Shown here: one piece after another, positions 44,252-54,227 of the stretch
How the letters are laid out: each line of letters begins with the position of its first letter
How positions within the stretch are numbered: position 1 is the stretch's first letter
Assembly (NCBI GenBank): GCA_047967505.1
Contig: CM106539.1
Length of the DNA stretch: 64,000 nucleotides
Source: Dipteris shenzhenensis
Lineage: Eukaryota > Polypodiophyta > Polypodiopsida > Gleicheniales
Direction: 5' to 3' (one strand)
Translations under genes and position numbers: made by a program
The notes under the pieces: model-generated
Databases searched by the model: none
What the model saw: only the letters and a program-made list of their open reading frames with translations
What the model was told of the DNA's origin: nothing

Positions 44252-44462
44252 AACACAAAGTTGTAACACAAAGTTGTATCACAAAGTTGTAACACAAAGT
44301 TGTAACACATTCTCTTTCTACATGTAGAAGTTGTAACACAAAGTTGTAACACAAAGTTGTATCACAAAGTTGTATCACAAAGTTGTAACACAGAGTTGTA
44401 TCACAAAGTTGTATCACAAAGTTGTAACACAAAGTTGTAACACAAAGTTGTAACACATTCTC
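44252..44462. repeat. 13-bp minisatellite
   Basis: Two arrays of GTTGTAACACAAA / GTTGTATCACAAA, each followed by CATTCTCTTTCTACAT, so a larger duplication is superimposed on the 13-bp unit. Confidence 0.95.
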
Positions 44463-44495
44463 TTTCTACATAAGTTCATGTTGGCACAGAGTCAA

Positions 44496-44753
44496 TAGCA
44501 CCAAGTGGGTTTGGAAGGTAAAGTACAAGGCCGATGGGACTTTGGAAAAGTACAAAGCCAGATTGGTTGCACAAGGATTTTCACAGGTTGAAGGGTTTGA
44601 TTTTCAGGAATCTTTCGCTCCGATTGCCAAAATGACCACTATTTGCACAATACTATTGGTGGCTACTCATAAAAAGTGGCCAGTTTATCAAATGGATGTC
44701 AAATCAGCATTCTTGAATGGTGACCTCAAGGAGGAGGTGTGTACATGGATCAG
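44496..44753 (+). pseudogene. Copia-1 reverse transcriptase, middle piece
   Basis: STKWVWKVKYKADGTLEKYKARLVAQGFSQ...PIAKMTTI...QMDVKSAFLNGDLKEEV is typical Copia RT fingers and palm. It ends at ATGGATCAG (44745-44753); the expected next residues PPGFE are on the other strand. Confidence 0.87.
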
Positions 44754-45271
44754 TGACCTTTGATCTCATAGTATACAAGGCATCTAGAAGCGAAATGCTC
44801 CTCTGGCTTGATCTCCTGATGATCACATAAAGTGCAGATGCAACCCTCTTTGAGTATACCCTCAGCCTATCCACTCTTTATGCGAAGTCGGTGTGATGAA
44901 ACATGGAACTGCCCTATCAATATCCTCGAGGAGTGGGGGAGATGGATCTTGCCAATCCCCAAACAATAGTTCATCAAGCCTAAGTCTATCATCTCAAACT
45001 CTGTGCTCAATGCCTTTCTAGTCTACTGGATCATGTGTTCATAGTCACCTGTAATAAGGAGATCATCCACATATAGAACAATAATAGCAGATTTTCCACC
45101 TTTCCTGTACACATACAAGTTAGCATCTGAGGCACATCTTTTGAAGTTTAATTTATGAAAGAATTTGTCTATCCATTGGTACCATGCTCTTGGGGCCTGT
45201 TTTAGCCCGTATAGAGCCTTCTTTAGCTTACATACCTTATTCTCAAAATGGGGGGCCTCAAACCCAGGTGG
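44754..45271 (-). pseudogene. Inverted segment of Copia-1 RT with active-site YVDD
   Basis: Minus-strand reading gives PPGFEAPHFENKVCKLKKALYGLKQAPRAW and IIVLYVDDLLITGD, i.e. the RT palm with the catalytic YVDD box. Both ends fit the plus-strand pieces: MDQ + PPGFE at one side and ...IKG + LSQQKYAREIL at the other. This is a clean 518-bp inversion. The distal part (44754-44960) reads like a zinc-finger tail of a non-LTR element (CICTLCDHQEIKPEEHF...C..YYEIKG), suggesting an older foreign piece; that part is uncertain. Confidence 0.82.
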
Positions 45272-46062
45272 TCTCTCAGCAGAAATATGCAAGGGAGATC
45301 TTGAAGGCATTTGGTATGTCCAAGTGCAAGGAGATAGCTACGCCTATGGAGGTAAATGCAAGGTTGTCTATGGAGGATGCCTCACCACCACCAGACATCG
45401 AGAGGTACAGGAAGTTCATCGACAGTCTCATCTATCTATGTAACACCAAACTGGACATCAATTTTGGTGTTGGCGTTTTGAGCAAGTTCTCCAATAAGCC
45501 CTTGGAGAATCATTGGAATGCAGGGATGCAGGTGCTCAGGTATGTAAAGGGCACTCTTGATTATGGCATCACTTATGGTACGGGCACTTCCTTGGCTGGT
45601 CATTATGACTCAGATTGGGCTGGGGATGTTGATTCCAGGAAATCAGTTTCTGGATATTGTTTCTCTTTAGGTTCAGGTATCTTCTCTTGGATCAGTAAGA
45701 AACAACCAACAGTGGCATTGTCTTCTACCGAGGCTGAGTACAAGGCAGCATGTTTTGCTACTTGTGAAGCAGTGTGGCTGAGAAGGACCTTATGGCACAT
45801 GGGAGTGCAAGAGGATCAGGCAATTGTGCTGAGGTGCGACAATCAAAGTTGCATGGCCATTGCTAAAAATCCAGTGTTTCATGCACGCACAAAACATATA
45901 GAGATTCAGTATCACTATGTGCATGATTTGATCAAGGATGAGATAGTGGAATTGGTCTACTATCCAACATAGCAAAATGGAGCAGATATCTTCACCAAGG
46001 CACTTGGGAAGGATCAGCTTCAGGGTCATCTTCAGAGACTCGGCATTGGGCCAAAAAGGTAG
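45272..46062 (+). pseudogene. Copia-1 RT end and RNase H
   Basis: LSQQKYAREILKAFGMSKCKEIATPME is followed by RNase H with HYDSDWAGD, SSTEAEY and LRCDNQS, the acidic catalytic positions, then KNPVFHARTKHIEIQYHYV and, past one TAG at 45970, ADIFTKALGKDQL. The stop at YPT*QNGAD is the only defect in this piece. RNase H removes the RNA strand during reverse transcription. Confidence 0.87.
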
Positions 46063-46069
46063 TTCACCA

Positions 46070-46087
46070 GGTGGACATTGAGGGGGG
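46070..46087 (+). promoter_or_regulatory. Copia-1 polypurine tract
   Basis: TTGAGGGGGG just before the 3' LTR is the expected second-strand primer. Confidence 0.8.
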
Positions 46088-46696
46088 TGTTAGATATGCT
46101 CAATCCCCCACCCTCCTGGTATCCACCAGTGGTCCAAGATACTCAAGTTGTAAGGCCCCCATATGAGGAGAAGCCATGTGTGAGCCCGGAACAGCAGATG
46201 GATCCTAACTTGAATGTCAAATAAGGTTTATCAAAACAATGAGACTGTTGATGGTAGAAAGGTGATTGTGTGGGAGGCCCTTATTCTTGCTAGGGCCTGG
46301 GGACCAGCAGCCCCCCTGGTGGGGGTTCGGGGGTGGGAGCCCTCGAGGCGATGGTATAGGAAATATTCCTTGAATATTCCATGGACGACTAGTTGGTTCC
46401 ACCAACTAGGTTGACTAGTCGGTTCCACCAATTACATTGATCTGACTACCCGCCCTCATAGCTATAAAGAGGTGACCTCCCCAATCCATTGTATCAGATC
46501 AGATCTTCTAGCTAGTAGCTCTTCACCTAGTATCTATCTAGATCACCATCTAAGTTCCATTGTGGGAGCACACGGGTGGATGGAGCCATCATCTGTACTA
46601 CATCAATATTGAAGGAAAATTTTGTTCCTCTCCAGTTTGCTATGTACTCTCTATTCTTTGTTCAGTTTTTGTTCCGCTGCACCATGTAATTTAACA
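46088..46696 (+). repeat. Copia-1 3' LTR
   Basis: 609 bp, same ends as the 5' LTR. It has its own tandem duplication of CTAG(T/-)GGTTCCACCAA... near 46388-46430 that the 5' LTR lacks, and a TATA box at 46463. Confidence 0.93.
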
Positions 46697-47390
46697 AGTC
46701 TAGCTACTACAAGGGCTAAAAGAAAGTATTGACTATAAAGCTAAGTGCTAGTAGTGGTCAGGGCACATGAAGATATTACAAAGTATCAAGAACAACCATG
46801 AGGTTGATCTCAAGGACAAGCAGGAGATGTTAAAAAGTAACAAGGAGCACCATGAGGTGCTATTTGAGAATTTGAACTAGCCTTATTCAATGCACATGTG
46901 GTGACCTACCCCAAAATCGTATACCTTTGATCTTGAGAGAAACGTGAGTCTGAGAAGGACATAAGGGCTAAAAGGAAATAGTGATTAGATCAAGATGCTA
47001 ATATCAATCATAGAGTATGAACAACCTGAATCAAGAAACAAAGTACTTGAGAAAACACACCAATAGCGATGGCCAAGCCAAGTCACGTAGAGTCTTGACT
47101 TATAATTCCCATGAAAGATTATACTGAGCATCCTCCTTGCATGAGTGAAGAAGGTGGTAATGTAAATCACCTAGCATTGATAAAGTGGAGTCAAAGAAAC
47201 CAACCAGAAAATGTGAAAGCCAAAAAACCTTAGGGATATTTAAGGAGGTTAAGGTGGCATTACTTAGGATATGTGTTTGAATCAAAGAAACCAATAAGCC
47301 AAAAGCAAAAAAGTCTAGGAACACTTAAGGGGGTTAAGGACATCAAAGTTGACAACACTAAGTTTGCATTCTAACAAACCCATAAAGGTT
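46697..47390. other. Repeat-rich flank right of Copia-1
   Basis: Contains the second copy of the target-region unit (46780-46930) and local repeats (GGGCTAAAAG at 46713 and 46967; ATCAAAGAAACCAA). No gene. Confidence 0.5.
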
Positions 47391-47399
47391 GATAAAACA

Positions 47400-48010
47400 A
47401 TAACAAATATCGAGGTAGATGACTGGTTGTCTTATGTCAAGACTCACTAGTTGACAAATATCGAGGTAGATGACTAGTTGTCTTATTTCAAGACTCACTA
47501 CATGGATCTTCATAGTATGCTTGTGGGAAAAATTGACTTGTTCCAAATGCAATTGGATTGAATGGTTTGCAAAGAACCAAGAAGATGAATAAGCACCCAA
47601 AGATGTCCCCTTGAGCACTCCATTAAGGATCAAGAAAGAAGTTGGATTACTATGGAGTTGTGTATCCAATTTCACCAACTTGGAGATAGTGAGGAGGTGA
47701 TACAAGAGCTAGTACATGGGTTCAAATTGGGACTGATGTGCATGAATTGAACTTGGGCAGTGAATAGTATCATTGTGTAGACCAGTCCACCCATTGAGTT
47801 TTATACCAAGTCCAAGTGGTATTCCTTGAGTTTCATGATGTGTTTGCTTGTGATGTGTTTTTTAGGGACTATGACGAGTTAAGAGGATTCAAAGTGCAAC
47901 TAGAACTAAGCAAGAAGCTTTGGGAATGGTATGCAATGTGAAAACACTACAAGCATTGTTTTTTGTGAGGAATTTATGTTCTATTGGAACGACCACACCA
48001 TTCTATACAT
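47400..48010. repeat. Diverged long repeat, copy B (pair with 38060-38650)
   Basis: Collinear with 38060-38650 (see phrases there). In addition AATATCGAGGTAGATGACT is duplicated in tandem at 47407 and 47457. Confidence 0.75.
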
Positions 48011-50356
48011 AATTAAGAATACAACATTCCAAGGAGACTAATGATGTGGATATTGATTTGCAAGCCTTTGAGAGTAGTCTTAGGAGGCCTGCCCTTTGGA
48101 GAATTTTTGTGGGAGGGGTATTTGGAGGTCAACAAAAATACTTCAGATCTATAGCCTCATCCATATGTTCAAGAGCCTATGTAATTCTAAGAATATTTAT
48201 AGATGCAAAGGCCCCCAAAACCAAGAAAACATGAAAATGCAAACACACAACTTCCACGAATGTGAATTCTTGGTCGACGTTTCTAGTCGAATACCTCATA
48301 CTTGAGTGATAGTATGCGTTAAGCTTCATAAGATATTTGAAAAGATTAAATTCACCAAGCAAGTCAACAAAGGATTATTTATTAAATGAACATTTGAACC
48401 CCTCCCTCTATGAAAAGTATATGTGCCCCAATGGAGATGATGATGGCAACCATATTCACAACTATTGTGAGGGCCTGATACATTGACTATGTCAAGACTC
48501 ACTTCCCCTTTTATACATGGCTCTCACTGTGATTGAAGGGCAAAGAGGCAAAGTGGAAATGCGTGAGGAACCAAGAAAATGCATGTTACCAACCCCACCA
48601 ACACAAAGAGTAGAAGTGGGTCCAAAAAATGTTTCTCCATCTAGCATGCATTGTATTTGACTCACAACCTCTTCATCTCCAATGCTTCTACCTTTATACC
48701 CAAAACCCCCCAAAGCCTACCCATAAAGACTAAGAATCCTACCATCAAATACAAATGAATTGCTACTTTGTGTGAGAGTCCAACTTTCCATGTTGTTGAT
48801 TTTAAGAAGTCGAAGTGAAAGATCCAAACATATTTACAAAAGAACCATTAAAAACCTAGCAAAATTTTTGTAAAAAACAAAAAAATGGTTTGGTTAATGT
48901 TAGAAAACAAATTCAAAGAAAAAGCAAAGATGTATGAACTGAGCTCCCACCCTTTGCCCAAACATATTTACAAAGAATAATAAGAAAGGTAGAGAGCTTT
49001 TTGCAAAACACACAAAACATTTCGGTCATGCCAAAAGACAAAGATGCAAATTTACAAAGTGAAAGAAAAGCAAAGATGTGTGGCCTCCCACCATTTACCT
49101 TATGGAGTACCTAATCACAACTTGGTAATCACAACAATGCCCGAACATACCTCTTTAATTTCCTTTGTTTCATTGACACTTAGAGCTACTCACCTCCTCT
49201 TCCTCCTTATTCTTCTCCTCTTTCAAACTCAACCTCACCTCTCTTGCTTCAGTGAAATCACAAAAAAGCCCTTACAAGGGGCTCATGAACATAGGTGCAG
49301 AGTCAAGGATTCTAGAAATAATGCATGGAAGACAAAATTGAACAGATCTACAACAAATTGGACAGATCTATAACGATTACAAAGTGATGGCATGGTGGGT
49401 AAGGAGGGCATGTTGGGCAAGGTGTCTCTTCACAATATGTTGGGCAAGATAGGGCTAGGGCAAGGAGGAAGAACCTCATGGCACTACCCTCTCGATGCCA
49501 AGTGGTGCCTCACAAATAATAAAATATAGAGCAGGCATGAACCATCTCTTGTGCACTAGGTGTGTAGGATAATGGACTAGAGCCTCATAAAGCAACACTA
49601 TGAGACATAGTGACACCCTTTATTATGAACAATGGGTGAGTACAAATGCACACAAATGTAGATGCAATGAGTTCCAAGTGGGCTTCACATGAGTCACAAA
49701 AAAATGCTACCATGAAGTCACCATGTGGTTGAAGCCCACTCAATGCAAGCTTTGTTTCAAACTATAATTCATTTTGACCCTTAGACCTTGATTCTTTGCT
49801 TTTAAAATTAAGGCTACTTTTGGTGTGTTGATGATTCTTCATCTTCTTCTCTTTATTGCTCAACAACATTATCATTTTTTTAATGAAATGATATAGGGTC
49901 TAATCTCTCTTTGAAAGCTACTTGAATTGTTAAAGGAACTTCATTCTCTATTCTAATCAATCATTCTCAACTATGAATTATTCTTTAAACATGTGATCAT
50001 GCTCCAAGTTGGACATGGCCTTCGTCAAAATCCTCTCCCCTTACTGGACCACCTTCTAGAAGGGATGTATGGGGATATGTTGTTAGGAATCTCCACTAGG
50101 TAGCAATGTATGCAATCTAGCCAAGGATTGCAATAGCCAACAAATGCACATCCCTTGCCACCTTCCACTGCACTATTGCACCTTCATTATTTCAAAGCTG
50201 CCATGTGGCTAGAAATAGACGTTAACATGTGGTGAAAGGAGGAGAGTCCTTCAAGCATGCAAGTGTGTTCTCAAGGAGGACCTCTCTTTGCATGCCTTGT
50301 CCAAAATCCCCACCTTCTCCCCCATATGCTTTGATATTTTCCTTGAAAATTTCTTG
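48011..50356. other. Intergenic, nothing recognised
   Basis: No supported gene on either strand. Minor internal repetition (TTTACAAA and AAAGCAAAGATGT near 48835-49080; GTTGGGCAAG near 49410-49450). Confidence 0.4.
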
Positions 50357-51110
50357 CATTGCGGGTCATTGTTTGCTTGGGTGTAGCCATTTTTGGTGAG
50401 GTTTAGGAAATTTTCAGTATATAGGTATTTTTCATGACCCATAACTTATGCATTACTCAATGGAATTCGGCAAAATTTGTCTTCAAGTTGTAGTATGCAT
50501 TCCATACTTGAACATGAGATCAAAAAATTTTGGAATAAGGATTTGGAACAATACCATTAAAGCATTACAAGTGCTATCTTGCCTGTGAAGCATGCATCCT
50601 GAAGACTATATGATATAGCAATTTATTCAAAAACATCAATTTTTTTTCTATACATACATGCAACCAAGTAATCATTCAAAAGTATAGTATGTGAGCTTCT
50701 TCTCAACCCAAGGACACCCCTAAATGAGAACATTAGGCATGGGTTAATGGGCCTCCAATGTTGTGCTAAAGTGATGCATACCCATTTGAGCGCACGCTCC
50801 ATAACTTTTTTTTATTTGTTGACAACCAAAATGGATTGAAAATTTGGAATCCAAACTAGTGGGACTACTGCAAAACATTGATAGTTGTTGGTATTGGTAT
50901 CTAGTTCCACTCTAAAATGGAAGAAGTTGAAAAAGTGCAATTTGTGCATCTGCAAAGATCTTTTAATAAATCCAACACTATTTACAATTTTGAATTGTTT
51001 CTTTTTCCATGCACTTGCTTGCTATATGGCTCATAAGCATGCCAAAGTTCATTGCATTTCATAATATACAACATCAAACCTGATAGCATTCCCTTTGGCC
51101 TATTTGTGTT
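50357..51110. repeat. Dispersed repeat family, copy 3
   Basis: Reverse-complement X block (50357-50690, starting GGGTCATTGTTTGCTTGG) followed by plus-strand Y block (50691-51110). It is the mirror image of copy 2 and the most complete copy of Y. Confidence 0.82.
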
Positions 51111-51377
51111 TTGAAGCATTTTAGACAGATCACATTGCACTTGTTTGGGATATCCAATTCTGCTGATGTGTATTGTCAGAGTGGGGAGACCTTGCACCCA
51201 TTGAATCTTGGAATATTAAGTACTTGTAACTTGCCCCCGCCCTCCAAATGCCCTACAACCTGCATGCACCTTGACGCGACCTTGCACAGTCTTTTGGCAT
51301 TGTATTCTTTTGGGTAAGTTGTCTTCTATTCTTTGATCGCCTCACAAGCTAGCTTCTCTGGGTCTATTCTAGAGTGA

Positions 51378-51975
51378 TTGTGGCCATGGCATCAATGGCA
51401 ACATGCAGCTCTCCATGGCTTACAAGAGAAGCAGACAAAGGTTGTGAATCATGACAATTGTGAGAACATTGCAACTGTGAAGACATGGGAGCGAGTTCAA
51501 GTTTTCCCTCTACATTCAGATGGAGTGACAAACAATGGAGAGACAAACAAGGACTCATCACAATTTGCAGAGAGTTTCGATGACCTCACTGACTGTATGG
51601 AAGAGGGGGATAACTTTGCAGTTGTTAATGCCTCTAGGAAGAATGAGGAAGATGACCCATACTTTTTGTTGCAGTGCACGAAACCTAAGCTCAAGGTTGA
51701 GGAAGAATTTAAGGATAATTGAGGAATAACATATGAGACTTGGGATGTAGTAATCAGAGCTTTCTGGTACAAAAAAACATCCAAGAGAGGTTGCAATTAC
51801 GAATTGCTACATAAGAGTCCACAAACATTTGTGTACTCTCATCTAGTAATATCTATTAAGTTCGAGATGCAGCCTGTGCCACAATGAAAGAAGGGCAAGA
51901 GTGTCTTCAAATTGGATTTAGACACGCATGGGCACATCTTGGGGTGTCTTGGAGCAGTGGACGAGGACGACTAAG
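51378..51975 (+). pseudogene. Unidentified coding relic, two TGA stops
   Basis: One frame is readable with only two TGA stops (51720 and about 51886): MEEGDNFAVVNASRKNEEDDPYFLLQ, then FKDN*GITYETWDVVIRAFWYKK, then YELLHKSPQTFVYSHLVISIKFEMQPVPQ, then GKSVFKLDLDTHGHILGCLGAVDEDD and a TAA. The first stop stands at a likely Trp (TGG to TGA). Well-spaced aromatic and acidic residues suggest a real protein. EGDNFAV...PYFLL...WYKK loosely recalls the beta-barrel C-terminus of the DUF7869-like protein at 16 kb, but I do not firmly recognise it. Confidence 0.45.
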
Positions 51976-52316
51976 ATAGTACTAAGAAAATGTAGTCTCA
52001 TTGCAAGGAAACAATATTCCAATTATCCTGGAAAATGGAAAATGTATTTGAGACTACGCTTCTTTTAGTAAATCCTAAACTAACCCACCGTGCTTGTTTT
52101 TGTAATTGTTTTTTAAAATCCCAAATGATAAATCCCACATGTGTTTGTAGTATATCTCAAACAACCATTGCATTGGCTTTATTAAATCACATAACTAATT
52201 CAAAATTCCATAAATCCTAAATGAATGAATTGTATGCCATTCATCTTGTAATAATAGAACAAACCATTGCGTTACTCGTAGTTGATATCCTAGTGTGCAA
52301 CCAACCACCGTGCTAG

Positions 52317-52530
52317 TGACCATGGCACTCTATACAATTTCGTGCTACCATCATGTCCTACCAAAAGTAACCTATATCATGAGCTTAACAAGTACCTTAA
52401 AGGAGAAGTAAAAATGATAGCCAGGGAAATGAAAATTCACTGTCTTTGCCGATTCCAAGTCATACATCTCCTCCTTGTAGCTTTTATTCTCCTTCTCTGG
52501 GTATGGTTCTACGAGGAGGTCATCCAATAG
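52317..52530. repeat. Dispersed repeat, copy 1 (pair with 60640-60870)
   Basis: Shares CTCTATACAA(T/C)TTC(G/A)TGC, CATCATGTC, TCATGAGCTT, AGTACCTTAAAGGAG and CTCCTTGTAGCT with 60640-60870 in the same orientation. No coding domain. The two copies lie on opposite sides of Copia-2. Confidence 0.78.
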
Positions 52531-52639
52531 TGTTCTCAGATTGAACATGAGCATTCAAAAGTCTTTTGGGCATGCCATAGATTTGCAATAGGTGGATCGG
52601 TCTACATAGTTTCGGGGCTAGATTTTAGGATGGGCTCTT

Positions 52640-53378
52640 AGTTGTGTCTGCACTGTAGTTAAATAGGGAGAGAGTTCATTGAAACCCGCCTTCTCAATCT
52701 TCTTTCATATAACCTAACATGTCCACCTCTCATCATTTGGCTAAGGTGGGTAGTCTTCTCTGTGAGTGTGTTGGTAACTCTAGCAAAGATATGCAAAGAT
52801 AATGTGCGAGCAATGACTTCCATACATGGAAGTTACAGAAAGAATCACAAATACATTGGGTGATGTCACAAGAATCTATGTGAACTCCAAAATGAATGGA
52901 TTGTAAAGGAATCCTAAATCCTAAACGAATGAATTGCATGAAATTTATATTCATATTATAATGATAGAAGCAAACCACCGCTTTGGTGGCAATTAATATC
53001 CTAGTGTGCAAGAGAGTTTATTGAGCTCGCCCTTCTCATCCTTCTTTCATAGGACCTGACATCCACATCTTATCAGCACTTAAATAGTGAGAGAGTTCAT
53101 TGAGCACCAGCCTTCTTATTCTTCTTTCATACGACCTGACATGTCCACCTCTCATCATTCTGCTAAGGTGGGTAGTCTTCTCTGTTACTGTGTCGAAACT
53201 CTAGCAAAAATATGCAAAGATAATGTGTGAGAAAATCTATTTAATCAAAATCTTTCCTCTCTCATTATGGTCCTTGGCCTATCAAAGGACACTATCTAGT
53301 CACATAGCTGAGAAAACATTGCTTCAATCACTTTGGAAATATTTTAATGTTGCATATATATACATATACATATATTAT

Positions 53379-53415
<37 letters not shown>

Positions 53416-53600
53416 CTATATTAACAACTGCATTTACATTGAGAAATATGAAATCCCATAACTAATCCACAAATCCAACATTCCTAAATGAATTAATTGT
53501 ATGCCATTCATCTTGTAATAATAATAATAGAAGCAAACCACCATGCTGGTGGCAGTTAATATCCTAGTATCCACTTCACTGGTGGCAGTTAATATCCTAG
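52640..53600. repeat. Long degenerate tandem repeats
   Basis: A block with GAGAGAGTTCATTGA, TCATCATT(T/C)(G/T)GCTAAGGTG and TATGCAAAGATAATGTG appears at 52668-52815 and 53088-53230, with a partial copy near 53012. A second block (GAATTGTATGCCATTCATCT, TTAATATCCTAGT) recurs at 52225, 52930 and 53490. The two units are interleaved. Confidence 0.8.
53381..53413. repeat. (TG)n microsatellite
   Basis: About 16 TG units preceded by a TATACATA-rich stretch. Confidence 0.97.
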
Positions 53601-53873
53601 TGTGCAACCAACCTCCGAGCTGTAACCAACCAATGCTATACTAGAACTAATCACATTGCTGCAAAGTGTTATCCTAAAATAGATACATTGCCTAAGTAAG
53701 CTTTGGAGACATTAATAATTCAATAGATTACATACATATTACATCTCAAAGACTCCTTCAAAGGGCTAGTTCCACATTGCTTGATCAGGTCAACTTTTTT
53801 AGCTTTATGATTATAGGCTCGGCCCTCCTTGCTCCTTTTTTAGCTCCTTGATTATAGGCTTGGCCCTCCTTGC

Positions 53874-54227
53874 TGTGAAGATAGTGGGAGAGAGGGAAGG
53901 AGTCTCACTTGTGGCTTTCTCTCATACACAATGGGGGAATACACACACAAAGGTGGAGGCTGAAAATAGTTTTCCTCTTCTTAGTTGTGAAAGCCAAAAG
54001 AACTCTAGTACAAAGAAATAGAAGAACCCTATATGTGGGTCTCAAACCAAACTCAACTAAATAAGGTGGCATACTAACTGAGCCACGAACTAGAGTAGAT
54101 AAGGATAGCCGTCATCCAGCTATTATTCGTGGGCGGTGTACCAACCGCATCTGCAGCTAACAAGTCAGTGACATAAATGCACAATGGTCACCCTGGGATA
54201 TCGCAAGTGGAGCTCGATATCTCAACA
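53874..54227 (-). repeat. Copia-2 3' LTR
   Basis: 354 bp, on the minus strand TGTTGAGATATCGAG...CTTCACA. The coding frame of RNase H runs about 40 bp into it. Confidence 0.94.

Larger units (their letters stand above)
43341..44495. mobile_element. 1.15-kb insertion inside Copia-1 RT
   Basis: Foreign DNA starting TGTTGGCTC and ending CACAGAGTCAA is flanked by a direct repeat TAGCACC (43334-43340 and 44496-44502; 8 bp with one mismatch if extended). It splits RT exactly between IST and KWVW. It contains two minisatellites and a TATTTATAC box near 44214, but no ORF with known domain. TG...CA could mean a solo LTR, but the flanking repeat is longer than the usual 5 bp, which favours a hAT-like or unknown element. 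Confidence 0.75.
40002..46696 (+). mobile_element. Copia-1: complete but defective Ty1/Copia LTR retrotransposon
   Basis: Order on the plus strand: 5' LTR (40002-40612), primer site (40613), gag-protease (40687-41865), integrase (about 41830-42840), reverse transcriptase in several pieces, RNase H, purine tract AGGGGGG and 3' LTR (46088-46696). LTRs are TG...CA. Flanks GGCCT (left) and AGTCT (right) could be a 5-bp target duplication altered by two transitions. The gene order protease-integrase-RT-RNase H is diagnostic of Copia rather than Gypsy. It carries a 1.15-kb insertion and a 518-bp inversion inside RT, plus several stops, so it cannot move on its own. Confidence 0.92.

Noticed and set aside
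44199-44456. 85-aa ORF of VTTLCYNFVIQLC repeats
   Set aside because: Translation of the 13-bp minisatellite.
43341-44495. Spliceable intron within Copia-1 RT
   Set aside because: It starts TGTTGG and ends GTCAA with a flanking direct repeat, which indicates an insertion, not GT-AG splicing.
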